Shown piece after piece: positions 48,581 to 58,855 of a stretch of DNA of 64,000 nt. Origin of the DNA: Sipunculus nudus (Eukaryota; Annelida; Sipuncula; Golfingiida; Sipunculidae). How positions within the stretch are numbered: position 1 is the first letter of the stretch; each line of letters begins with the position of its first letter. The stretch lies in assembly GCA_026874595.1 (NCBI GenBank), contig CM049306.1, forward strand, positions 95,097,642 through 95,161,641, given 5' to 3'. Position numbers and translations under genes: made by a program. Under the pieces are notes generated by a model. The model made no database searches. It was not told the origin of the DNA and saw only the letters and a program-made list of their open reading frames with translations.

Positions 48581-51301
48581 AATGCCCCCGCCTGGAGCAA
48601 ATTAGAAGTAGTTGTTAAATTTTGTAATTTTTTTTTAAGTTCAGGAGGTGTTGTATGGTCAAAAATAGGTCAATAAGGGCAAAATGCAAAATCGATCTGT
48701 AACTGGTCATTTTCTGCCCACACACCAAAAATCAGGCCAGTATCTGCAGGCATTGCGAAAAAAAAGTCCGTACATGTGCACTTGTCATGAAAATTTATAT
48801 TTTTCATAAAATTTTCTATGTTGGGGCACCGTCAAATGGACAAAAGTAGGTCAACTGGGGCAAAACGTGAACTCGATCTGTAACTGGTCATTATCTGCCC
48901 ATTAAAAATTAATATTTCATGAAATTTTCTATGTTCAGGATCTGTCATATGGTCAAAAATAGGTCAAACGCGAACTCGATCTGTAAGCGGTTATTATGCG
49001 CCCACAGACCAAACATTAGGCCAGTACCTGTAAGCATTGCATTGCGAAACTAGAATATTAGCAAAAGCTGTAAATCAGTTATAAATTGGAAAGGTATGTA
49101 TCATGTTTCATAACAATCCACCAAATGCTTCCTGAGAAATAAGCTAAGTTTTTTTCTATACTAAGCTATGTGACCTTGAAAAGTAGGTCAAGATCAAGAT
49201 TTGTAAATATCATGCAATAGCACTGAAGAAATAAAGTTCCTGTGTTGAATACCTTTGGTGACATCCTGCACAAAAGAACAATGTTGAAAAATCCGAAAAA
49301 AATCATTAAAAAATCAGAAATTGTCGGTGGTGCCACCAAAATTGTGCAGCACGTACAGACCATCATTCCAAATGATCATAGTAAGTTTTGTGAAAAACCA
49401 CACAATGGTTCCTGAGACATAAGCTTCTGAGTGTTTTTCTATAATCAGCTCTTAAATGTAGAAAAATGGGTCAAGGTCACCCATCTTTGAACTTGTCTGA
49501 GATTTTATCGATATACATCTTCACTGATGAAATAAAATTCCAACGGTGAATCCATTTAGAGATATCCCGCTCACAAGATGAAAGTTAACGGACACGGGAC
49601 GGGCGGACGTCGGACGGACAGACGGACGGACGGCAAGACGGACAGCTTGGGTGACGACAATAGCCTATCAGCCTATAAGCTGAGGGCTAAAGAAGGCTGA
49701 ACATGTACATTTGTCAGGAAATTTTCTATTTTTTTTATGATATTTCCAATGTTTAGTAGCCGTAAATCAATCAAAAGTAGGTCAACCGGGACGAAACGTG
49801 AACTCGATCTGTAACTGGTCATTATCTGCCCACACATAAAAAATCAGAGCGGTATCTGCAGGCACTACGGAAAAAAAGTCTGTACATATGCATTTGTTAT
49901 GAAAATTTCTATTTTTCATGAAACTTTCTATGTTCAGGAGCAGTCAAACGGTCAAAAGTAGGTCAACTGGGACAAAACACGAACTCGATCTGTAACTGGT
50001 CCATATCTGCCCTGCACCACGAATCAGGCCCATATCTGCAGGCATTGCGAAAATAAAGTCCGTACATGTGCACTTGTCATAAAAATTAATATTTTCATGA
50101 AATTTTCTATGTTAGGGCACCGTCAAACGGTCAAAAGTAGGTCAACTGGGACAAAACATGATCGATCTGTACTGGCCATTATCTGCCCTTACACCAAAAT
50201 CGGGCCCGTATCTGCAGGCATTGCGAACAAAAAAGTCCGTACATGTGCACTTGTCATGAAAATTTATATTTTTCATGAAAGTTTCTATGTTAGGGCACCG
50301 TCGAACGGTCAAAAGTAGGTCAACTAGGGCAAAACGTGAACTCGATCTGTAAATGGTCATTATCTGCCCACACACCAAAAATCAGGCCGGTATCTGCAGG
50401 CATTGCGAAAAAAATGTCCGTACATGTGCACTTGTCATGAAAATTTATATTTTTCATGACATTTTCTATGTTAGGGCACCGTCAAACGGTCAAAAGTAGG
50501 TCAACTGGGACGAAACGCTAACTCGATCTGTAACTAGTCATTATCTGCCTACACACCAAAAATCAGGCCCATATCTGCTGGCATTGCGAAAATAAAGTCC
50601 GTACATGTGCACTTGTCATAAAAATTAATATTTTCATGAAATTTTCTATGTTAGGGCACCGTCAAACGGTCAAAAGTAGGTCAACTGGGACAAAACGTGA
50701 TCGATCTGTACTGGCCTTTATCTGCCCTTACACCAAAATCGGGCCCGTATCTGCAGACATTGCGAAAAAAACGCGAACTCGATCTGTAACTGGTCATTAT
50801 CTGCCAACACACCAAAAATCAGGCCAATATCTGCAGGCATTGCGAAAAAAAGTCCGTACATGTGTATTTGTCATGAAAACTTATATTTTTCATGAAATTT
50901 TCTATGTTAGGGCACCGTCAAACAGTCAAAAGTAATTCAACTAGGACGAAACACGAACTCGACCTGTAACTTGTCATTATCTACCCACACACCAAAAATC
51001 AGGCCAATATCTGCAGACATTGCGAAAAAAATTCCGTACATGTGTATTTGTCATGAAATTTTCTATTTTTCATGAAATTTTCTAAATTAAGGAGCCGTAA
51101 AACGGTCAAAGTAGGTTAACCGGTACGAAACGCGAACTCGATCTGTAACTAGTCATTATCTGCCACACACCAAAAATCAGGCCCATATCTGCAGGCAGTG
51201 CGAAAAAAATCCGTACAACTGTTTGATTTCGGAATAACGGAAAACGGAATGACGGACATGGGTAAAACTATATACCCCGACCAATTTGTGGCGGGGGCAT
51301 T
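48581..51301. mobile_element. Tandem array of ~180-bp units between 12-bp inverted repeats
   Basis: AATGCCCCCGCC at 48581-48592 and its exact complement GGCGGGGGCATT at 51290-51301 bracket the region. Inside are about eleven diverged units of about 180 bp (anchor CTGCAGGCATTGCG at about 48744, 49030, 49855, 50035, 50212, 50394, 50575, 50752, 50835, 51013, 51190). Each includes TCAAACGGTCAAAAGTAGGT, GAACTCGATCTGTAACTGGT and TCCGTACATGTG. The unit at 50752-50835 has lost about 95 bp. Units repeat as trimers of about 539 bp (50097 versus 50636). The region 49050-49690 is a different sequence, related to the 301-bp satellite at 62.9 kb and followed by GGACGGAC repeats. No protein is encoded; the ORFs beginning MKFSMLGHRQ are unit translations. 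Confidence 0.8.
49050..49690. repeat. Insert of the 301-bp satellite family within the 180-bp array
   Basis: Starts with CTAGAATATTAGCAAAAGCTG, as at 62859, and follows the 301-bp unit order: GGTCAAG, GAAGAAATAAAGTTCCTGTG, CAGAAATTGT, GGTGCCACCA, then AGTAAGTTTTGTGAAAA. About 1.7 units are present, separated by about 280 bp. The end (about 49590-49640) is a GGACGGAC/GACGGACG run, common at ends of such elements. Confidence 0.75.
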
Positions 51302-53214
51302 AAAAATAAATGCAAAAATCTTTAATCACATTCCGGTTGCTTCTTGTATAAGGCACATGTCACTTTGTTAGCTTGTGCACTTAATAAAAATTGTTCTTAA
51401 TCACAATTTAAGGGAAACGAGCATTAAGTTAAGCAGGCATACAATGCTTCAGTTTTGTCTGGAGCTATTTGGTATAAAAATAATAAAAAGAACATGGGCT
51501 AAAATCAAAGATGTATATTCCGCTGCTGCATCTTACATACCCTGCATTTAATGACATAACCAATTAGATTTTATAAATATCAGAATAGTTCTATTCTTTA
51601 TTCTTCATTTCATATTTGCATTATATAGTTAGTACAGGCTGGGTACTCATTATCTACAGATTACTATTTTCATTTAAAAAATGTTGTACCAGTGATCTTG
51701 TTCGGAAGGATGAAGCCTATGTTTCTATTGTGCCATCACAAGTCATTTAAGGATAGTGAAAAAAGCGACAAGAATTCAATAATATCAAGCATTTAACTTT
51801 ACCGTTGTTATATTCAAACTTTACCAATGGTTTTACCATAGTTTATGATGAGATTTGTCCGTTGTTGTAACTGTACTGGTATATCCTGAATGCCTCGGTT
51901 TTATATTCCTATAAATGCATAAAAAAATTGGCCAACCAAACAAAATCGTTTTAAAAAATAGACCTTATAATAGGGGGGGGTAGAGATGGGATAGAAGAAC
52001 ATTTGTAAACACGTACAATAACATTATGACTCATGATGACACTTTTTTGTTATGATTTGATATTCAATTTCAAATTTGTAACAGGACTTTTCTCAAACTT
52101 CTACATTTTCTAAGGTCCCTTTGTTTTTTTTTTCTTGAAACACTCTCCTTAATGAATTCTTCAACAAAACATGCATTTCATTCAATGTTTATCAAATCCT
52201 TTACATGTCTCATTCTACTGTATATGTCTGTAAATAGTTGTCTGTTGTAAATTGCCTAATGTGCCAAGCTTACAAAAGATTTGCAATGAACAGTAAAATA
52301 ACTAATGAAAATAGCTACTCCAAAGAAGGTATAATGGCTCCAAAATGATATGATGTTGCCCGCACAAAGCTGAGGTTAAATGATCAACGTTGTTATTATG
52401 ATTATTATTATTTTTTGTTTCTTAATAAGTACTTCATTTCACTGTGAATGGTGGACTAGGTTGCATTTCCTAAACCATTGCGTTGGGTTAGTGAGGATCT
52501 GGAACTAAATCAAGTCAAAGTTGTCCTTTTTGTCTGTGTTTATTCTTCACAAAATATCTTAAAAAACCAGTCATCCGCCTAAAACTTTTATGAATTATTT
52601 CTTTGATCATGACCAAATGATAAAAAAAACTCCTTAGAATTCCTTAGTAACCTTTAGATATACTTTGGTTAAACTAACCGTAAGAGGTGGGTTTCCATAC
52701 TTTCACCATCAGCGAGCGGATAGTGATGTTGGTGATGTAATAATCGAACAATAGGATAGCGCAATAGCAAAATCATATTAAATTGAAGAATAACAGGGCC
52801 ATTTTCATATGTTATGAATGTATGAAGCAAATATTTAGTCAATGTTAAAAACCAGGGAAAAAGAAGCCATACTGTATACGATCCGGGTTATCTAAAATGA
52901 GCAAGTGGTCCGCCAAACACATTCCACAAACTACCCCAGGATACCTTGGCGTCTATATACGATTTTATTAAATGAATTTATCAATGAAATTTTGTAAAAC
53001 TATATACCGGTGGCCATACAACAGCTGATTTCCAGGTTAGACTGATGCATCTTGATGCTGATCCATAAGTTGGCGGAGGAATGCGCTCTACGAATGCTCT
53101 CTAATATTGGAATAAATGTCTTAACGCAGTCTTTGTGTTTTAGTCTAGTTTATTGTGATGTAATATATCTTACCAACCATTTTGAGGTGTTTTGTTGCCA
53201 AGTTTCCCTCTGTA

Positions 53215-53215
<1 letters not shown>
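51302..53215. other. Unassigned stretch with a family G tail fragment
   Basis: About 1.9 kb of AT-rich DNA without a recognised gene. At about 53070-53095, TTGGCGGAGGAATGCGCTCT looks like the 3' end of the family G repeat seen at 9688 and 33185. Confidence 0.35.

Positions 53216-53288
<73 letters not shown>
53216..53288. repeat. (TA)n microsatellite
   Basis: Uninterrupted TA run of about 72 bp. Confidence 0.95.
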
Positions 53289-53291
<3 letters not shown>

Positions 53292-53983
53292 CCCTCAATT
53301 TTACTCTTAAATCAAATTTGACTTGAAATAATGAAAAACCCACTATAAAAAAAATGGCACCATATTTTTTTGTATAGGTTAAGGTCTAAGGATCACAAAA
53401 ATGTAGGGTGTCCACTTTTTACAGGGAAAAAATTACTCGGTGACATATGCCCCCACACTAATAATTACACTTCTTACCTCTGTGTCCACCCTGGTGGTGG
53501 AACTCGCAGAATCATGCTTAACAAAGCAGCGGTGGCTCGCGAGCAGAGATCTGGGACGACTGCAGGGTATAACCGCTGAGTGAGGAGCGTAGAGAGGAAC
53601 TCCAGTGACGTGACGTCATGCGCAAGTACGTGTCAACAAACTTATATCATGTCCAGTTGTTACGCCTGGTGCTTTTATCATTATCAAGGTGACGGCAATG
53701 ATCAAGTGCTGAGGTATCGTCTGAAACATCATCGCAACTTAGATTATTAGCGATAGATGGCGCCCCTGACTAGAGCCTACTAGACAGCCGTGTACCAGTC
53801 CTGTCCTGAATCCTATCAATTCACCATTGTTATTTCGAACGATGGTATTTTAAGATAATCAAGCTCCTTAGATATTTAAAGTTATTATTATTATACAACA
53901 AATATTGTTGGTTAAACTTTAAAGATCGAACAATAAAGTGTGCGTGTCAAACTGCCTATAATTAGCATATCACTTTATCACGT
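53289..53983. other. Unassigned spacer
   Basis: No gene recognised. The 69-residue ORF at 53370-53579 matches nothing known and has no family support. Confidence 0.3.
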
Positions 53984-54074
53984 TCAGTGGCGTATCGAGG
54001 ATTTGAAAATAGAGGGGGCGCAGCCCTAAACTTCTAAAGTCGGGAAGGGGATTGTTCTGCGTCTTTTAGTCATG

Positions 54075-54076
<2 letters not shown>

Positions 54077-54150
<74 letters not shown>
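54077..54150. repeat. (TA)n microsatellite
   Basis: Uninterrupted TA run of about 73 bp. Confidence 0.95.
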
Positions 54151-54152
<2 letters not shown>

Positions 54153-54754
54153 CAGATTATACTGATGTTCCACAAAGCCAAATTGTAGGAAGCAAGCATA
54201 TTAAAACTTGTTTAATCTCACTGCGTGACGTAAAATTTTCTCCTATACTAAACATATCAAACATTGTTAGTTCGTGCATTATTATTATGATTATTATTAG
54301 CAATTTTGTAAGGTATCCACTTCTAGTTGTTAAATATGTTAACCGTGGGGCCCTCGTCTATATATAATTAATTATTTGGACACAAAAATACATGCATCAA
54401 TAAGTGTAGTGTTGTAACGTAATATTTAAGCAGAAGATGGTCAGCACACATGTAAAAGAACTGAAATGGATTAACTTTTATATATCACTGAATCTGTCAA
54501 GGGAGACTGCATCTATTTTTCATGTGAAGCTTCTGATAATGAATTAAATAATATAGGTCCTTCGAAGATAAATTATTTTTGCAGCAATTCAGTTCGAACT
54601 GAAGCCAGTTGGAGTAATAAAGATAGTCTGACCTCAGGTAATTAAAGTACATAAACACATAAAAATATTAGAAGTGAAAAATACTAGTTGACTATTATTT
54701 GCATGCCATTTTCAGGTTTATATTATTATTGAAAATGCAGCTTTCAACTTGAAT

Positions 54755-55620
54755 ACGGGTAGTCGACAAGCGACTAGGTGTTTCCGCCGAAATCAGATTG
54801 GGACGGGTGAAGTGAGGCATGGATTGAGTAACAAGGGGAAATAGAGTGAGGTGTGTTGCATATTAGCATGGATGTCTGCAGCCGAAATGTGTATGTAGGT
54901 TGTGCCATCTACCATAAAATCCAGAAAGCTATCAAAGTTGTATACAAATGCAAAAAGTAAAAACACTGCTAAGATATGAGTGATTTTATCCCACGGCAGA
55001 CAAACAGACGGACGCTGTGCAAAAATGGTTGCAGGTGGCGCCACCATTTTGCGTATGATAAAGAGCTACGTGAGATCTATACACATGCAAAATTTTGGCC
55101 CAATCGGTCAAACGGTTCCCGAGATATGAGCTCAGATGTCTGCGGCGTAAACGTGAATGTAAGTGGCGCCACCTGTCATAAAATCAAGACAGCTGTCTAG
55201 GATGTATACACATGCAAAATTTTAGATGGATAAGTCCAACCTATGCAGAGATATGAGTGATTTTATGCCAAGGCAGATGAACAGATGGACGTTTTGCAAA
55301 AATGGTTGCAGGTCGCGCCACCATTTTTATGTATGTTATTAAGCTATCTAAGGGCTACATTTGTGCAAAAAAAAATTCCGGATCGGTCAAACGGTTCCCG
55401 AGATATTTGGGTTTATGTGTCACAACAGACGCACAGATGGACGCACTGGAGAGAGGAAAGGTCAGAGGTCAAAACAAAATCGGGGCGCAGCAATTCACAT
55501 GTGACCCGTACATAATCCCGGGTTTCGTAAAATTCCGCCCAGCGGTTACGGAGGAGTTCTCTGGACACCTACGCCGCGGCGGTGGCTGCGGCAATTGGCT
55601 GAAAATAGTATATGCAAAAC
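54755..55620 (+). mobile_element. Tandem-core element, copy B
   Basis: The plus-strand counterpart of copy A (11705-12430). Head 54755-54865 contains GGACGGGTGAAGTGAGGCAT and GTGTGTTGCATAT. The core has units of about 277 bp (anchor GGTTGCAGGT at 55027 and 55304, plus a partial first unit at about 54866-54960); each includes GGCGCCACC, ATGCAAAATTTT and CGGTCAAACGGTTCCCGAGA. The tail, about 55450-55590, contains AGGAAAGGTCAGAGGTC, TTTCGTAAAATTCCGCC, GGTTACGGAGGAGTTCTC and the palindrome CGCCGCGGCG. Heads and tails are well conserved between A and B while the cores differ, the layout of bivalve pearl-type elements. Confidence 0.7.
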
Positions 55621-55669
55621 TCTGTTTTGGCGGATACAATTATCAAGACTCATCAAGCTCCAGTGACAG

Positions 55670-55785
55670 TAGCAGGGTATTTCCACAAATGATGCCTGGC
55701 AAGCATCTAGTGAAAGTAAAAATAGCTTGCATGGATTATTTAACACTTTTTGGCCATCCACCATGATGTTACAGAACAATCATAG
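55670..55785 (-). pseudogene. Second copy of the element exon (NPCKLFLL segment)
   Basis: On the minus strand, DNA and protein match exon 4 of the 5.6-kb element. Conserved residues run CNI, then G, then NPCKLFLL, L.AC.ASF, with no stop in that stretch. The similarity fades after about 55670 and continues into copy B of the tandem-core element, so this is a truncated copy. It shows that the sequence is a repeated family and which frame is conserved. Confidence 0.65.
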
Positions 55786-56043
55786 GGTTTGGAGACTTCA
55801 CTTCTGCACACAAACATACTAGTAAAGAGACAGAGTAAAAAAAATGAGAGAAATGTGTAAGTTTATAATCCCTTTACTGTTTAGATTTATTTTAGAAATT
55901 TTCAAAGTGTGACACTTACATTGACACTACAGACAATATCTTGCTAAGCTTTTGTTAATTCCTCACTAAATTAAAAAAAAATTACAACCAAAATAGTTTT
56001 TCTTTAGGTCAATAGGAACCTTTAGAACTGATATATATAAAGA

Positions 56044-56227
56044 CAGTGAAACCTCGTTGTGTCGAAGTCGAATGGACTCTCATAAAAATTTCGACACATC
56101 CGAGGTTCGATACAAGTGGGTTTTATTTGGTAATAATTTAACGAGAGTTATCCGGAATATCTAGTCTGTTACTTCGACATAAGCGGGGATTCGACTTATG
56201 CGAGTTCGACACAACCAGGTTTCACTG
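56044..56227. mobile_element. Pogo/Tigger-like MITE
   Basis: 184 bp with terminal inverted repeats of about 23 bp: CAGTGAAACCTCGTTGTGTC on the left and, complemented, CAGTGAAACCTGGTTGTGTC on the right, one mismatch. CAGTGAAACCT-type ends with inner TTCGACA words are typical of pogo/Tigger-derived MITEs. No TA target duplication is visible, perhaps lost to mutation. Confidence 0.75.
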
Positions 56228-56626
56228 CATGAACATTATATCAGATATAAATCTATATTTACATTAAAGACAATATCTTGCAAAGGTTTACTTTCTTTTC
56301 CATATGGGACTAACATTACCACACTCTTGCATAGAGAAACATGAAAATATGTATTCACTTATACGTCATATTTGATCTAAGTGTGTGTATACTTAAATAA
56401 TCGAACATAAAATCAAATGTGAGTTAACAAACATAACACTTGCCAATAGTTGACTGGCTTAAGAGTTAGCAGAATTAAAGGGGGCGCGAGCCCCTTTGCG
56501 CCCCATTATGAATACGCCCCTAGCGTTTATATTTACGCAGCATACTATAGTTCAAATGGCACGAAACGAGAATCTAAAATTTGGAGCATGTGACGTAACA
56601 AAGACAAACTATAATAATTTCAACAC

Positions 56627-56632
56627 TTTATT
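56627..56632 (-). terminator. Poly(A) signal of the sulfotransferase gene
   Basis: AATAAA on the minus strand about 100 nt after the stop codon. Confidence 0.6.
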
Positions 56633-56732
56633 GTTCTTATTTTGTTAACACCTACATAGTCAATTAGCAACCGTTACTTCATCACTCCGAGATTCATAGA
56701 ATCCATCTAATATCTGTTGCGTATACATCAAC

Positions 56733-57644
56733 CTAATGAAAAATAGCTTCCGGTTCGTAACCGAACATGACTAGATCAAGTGAATAAAGATTAACCAGAC
56801 CACTGAAAAGAGCAGGGTCGAGTTTTCTTAGAGAAGTCTGCATTGTTTTTAGTTTGCGCTGGTATATTTGTCTAACGAACTGAGAATCTCCAAATTTGCT
56901 GCGTATATATTTTTCACAGGAGTGAAGCCACGTAGTTTTGTTTTGCACATCCGCCGGAAGTGGCTCGTCTTCACGGAGGTATCCTTTCATCCTTAGACCC
57001 GCAACTTTGGCATCAAAAACGCGCTGTCTGTCGTTGCATTTACTTGGCAAGTTAGGGTATTTGGTATGAGAGGGTTTAAACACACGGCAAGCATCAATAA
57101 CCTTTGCGTCCACCCAGTTTTTCTTTTCATTCTGGTCATTGACAAAAACATCTGCGTCTTTCCCAGATTTTAATTTTTCTTCTTGTTTAAGATAAAAGGT
57201 CATTGATGTGTTTACTTCTGGTTTAAAATAAACAAGTTTCCGCAGGAACTGCATGTCGTCATCAAACGTTTCCAGTTTAACTATAACGTCATAGTCCACG
57301 TCACACAGACCACAGAGCCGATAAAATGGCCGCCAGTGGGAGTTATGCCTGGCATGGCGTCGCTCCGTTCTAATGAGATACCTGGCTACTGATTCCATAG
57401 AAATGTCCATACAAGTGCTCCGAGCGTTCTTTATTCCCATGATCTTTTTTATGTATGACACGAATTTTGGATTTAGAGAGGCGAAGCGGTCTACATAAGC
57501 TGATCGGAAGCGAGCCAAAGGATGCCGCACGACGATCACTTTTGTAAAGTTTTGCTTAATGAATTTAGCTTCTTCAGAACTATAAGAGCTCAAACGCCTC
57601 CCCTTGAAACGAACATCAAAACGTCGCCAGTATGTGCTACCTAC
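56733..57644 (-). CDS. Carbohydrate sulfotransferase (Sulfotransfer_2), last exon
   Basis: A 303-residue terminal exon of a Golgi-type, PAPS-dependent carbohydrate sulfotransferase (CHST8-14/HNK-1ST group). The acceptor ATCTTTACAG precedes GTAGGTAGC, so the exon opens in phase 0 with VGSTYWRR; the P-K before it in the 5'-phosphosulfate-binding motif must lie in an upstream exon. The 3'-phosphate-binding motif VVRHPLARFRSAY is at exon residues 38-50 (R40 and S48). The end has the family signature LYSLDLVMFGY (286-296). The N-terminal cytoplasmic/TM/stem part is missing; I found no matching exon up to 64000. These enzymes sulfate glycan chains such as chondroitin or N-glycans; the substrate cannot be told. 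An alternative acceptor AG lies 4 bp further in. Confidence 0.88.
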   Translation of the reverse strand, partial: VGSTYWRRFDVRFKGRRLSSYSSEEAKFIKQNFTKVIVVRHPLARFRSAYVDRFASLNPKFVSYIKKIMGIKNARSTCMDISMESVARYLIRTERRHARHNSHWRPFYRLCGLCDVDYDVIVKLETFDDDMQFLRKLVYFKPEVNTSMTFYLKQEEKLKSGKDADVFVNDQNEKKNWVDAKVIDACRVFKPSHTKYPNLPSKCNDRQRVFDAKVAGLRMKGYLREDEPLPADVQNKTTWLHSCEKYIRSKFGDSQFVRQIYQRKLKTMQTSLRKLDPALFSGLVNLYSLDLVMFGYEPEAIFH

Positions 57645-58675
57645 CTGTAAAGATAAAATGTGAAAAAGGATAGAAACAAACAACAACTAAATGCCATCAG
57701 TGCTTTAAACAAAATATGCGATTACTTGCAGCAGTTTATAGAAATATATACTAAAAATCGTAGTTATATACTGTAAAATAAATACTTGCACAAATCACTC
57801 ATGTGAAATGTCGACATGCTTAAAGCAAGAAATAATTAGGAGATAAAGAACTGTACTACTATACATATAAACGATCGTATCAGACTAAGACATTTTTATG
57901 TCATCTACCCACTTGCAGGTAAAAATATGAGTAATAAATAACATGAATTGTATTTATCATATTAAGCTCAAACAGGGCACATAACCCTGGCGCGCACTAC
58001 ACAGTAAATGAAGGTATCAATGTTGTGAAAACTGTTGTACTCCTTACATACATATAGCTCTCATGAATTCCAACAACTGATCAATTTCACTCAAAAACTG
58101 GTCACATAGCTGGCACAGGGCAAACAATGTTTCAAGGCACAACCATTTAAGAATAGGGCGTTCCCGAGTGGAACCCCCAAGTTGCCGCGCTTGGCAGAGC
58201 AATAAAAACACATGACGTCCCTGATGACTTCCTCCGGCAACTGCTCCTCCGATCCCCACCAGAGGTCACTACCGCTACGCTAATAGCGGTAGTGACCTTT
58301 TTATGGAGATTGATGAGATGTAGTTTAATGATCTGGTTGTCGGGGAAGGTGTTAAAGCTGATCAGTGAGCAATCAACCAATGGAGTGTTAAAAAAACGCT
58401 ATTTGAGTTGGTTTAAATAGAACTCCTGATTTTTGTTATTTCTCAACAAAAAATCACTAAACATCCCAGAGTTTAACGTTTTGGAGAGGTTACTGTCAAA
58501 CCTACCGATCGAGCAATGTGTTCAGGAAATCGAATAACATTTTTGTATCACCCATGGATTCGGATATTTCGGATTTGTAGTATGTTGTTTTGGCCTGATC
58601 TGTATTAGCATATACCTCAACTCTACGTTCCATTAACATCTGCAAAGCGCTGCAAATACTATACTGAGTACACGG
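57645..58675 (-). other. Upstream intron region of the sulfotransferase gene
   Basis: No second exon was recognised. Notable is a perfect hairpin at 58263-58298 (separate entry). The 58044-58380 ORFs have no domain support. Confidence 0.4.
58263..58298. repeat. Perfect 15-bp hairpin with a 6-nt loop
   Basis: AGGTCACTACCGCTA at 58263-58277 is exactly complementary to TAGCGGTAGTGACCT at 58284-58298. The stem is GC-balanced and followed by a short run of T. It could be a MITE core or a structured RNA; there is no known family match. Confidence 0.8.
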
Positions 58676-58683
58676 CTGGGAAT

Positions 58684-58855
58684 TTTGCGGCGCTGCAAAG
58701 TGGAGAAAGTTGAAAATTTTTCAGCTTTGTTTTGCAGCGCCGCACAGCGCGGCGCAGCGCGGCGTTTGGTGTGGACACCTCAGTGTATTTGCATGTACTC
58801 AACATTTTCTGCAGCGCAGCGCGGCGCAGCGCAGCGTTCGGTGTGGCCGGGCCTT
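58684..58855. repeat. GCGGCGCAGC-rich duplicated repeat
   Basis: Two related segments, TTTTGCAGCGCCGC-type at about 58731-58782 and TTCTGCAGCGCAGC-type at about 58807-58855, each run into CAGCGCGGCGCAGC, then GGTGTGG. The final GGTGTGGCCGGGCC looks like a transposon terminus, but no inverted partner was found. Confidence 0.5.

Larger units (their letters stand above)
53985..56522. mobile_element. Possible composite bounded by GGGGCGTAT-type ends
   Basis: The left edge reads CAGTGGCGTATCGAGG, then AGAGGGGGCGCAGCC. The right edge (reverse complement) reads TAGGGGCGTATTCATA, then ATGGGGCGC. They resemble inverted ends of one GGGGCGT-ended family. No 8-bp or other target duplication matches across them, so they may belong to two separate old copies rather than bounding one unit. 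The interior holds the 54.8-55.6 kb tandem-core element, the 55.7 kb coding fragment and a pogo-like MITE. Confidence 0.3.

Noticed and set aside
50097-50935. Two ORFs both starting MKFSMLGHRQTVKSRSTGTK, apparent paralogues
   Set aside because: They are translations of two higher-order units of the 180-bp array, 539 bp apart.
55302-55766. 154-residue plus-strand ORF
   Set aside because: It crosses the tail of tandem-core copy B and runs antisense through the NPCKLFLL fragment, so it is not a gene of its own.
53985-56522. One 2.5-kb transposon bounded by GGGGCGTAT ends
   Set aside because: Kept only as a low-confidence feature: the ends are imperfect and no target duplication matches, so two independent fragments are as likely.
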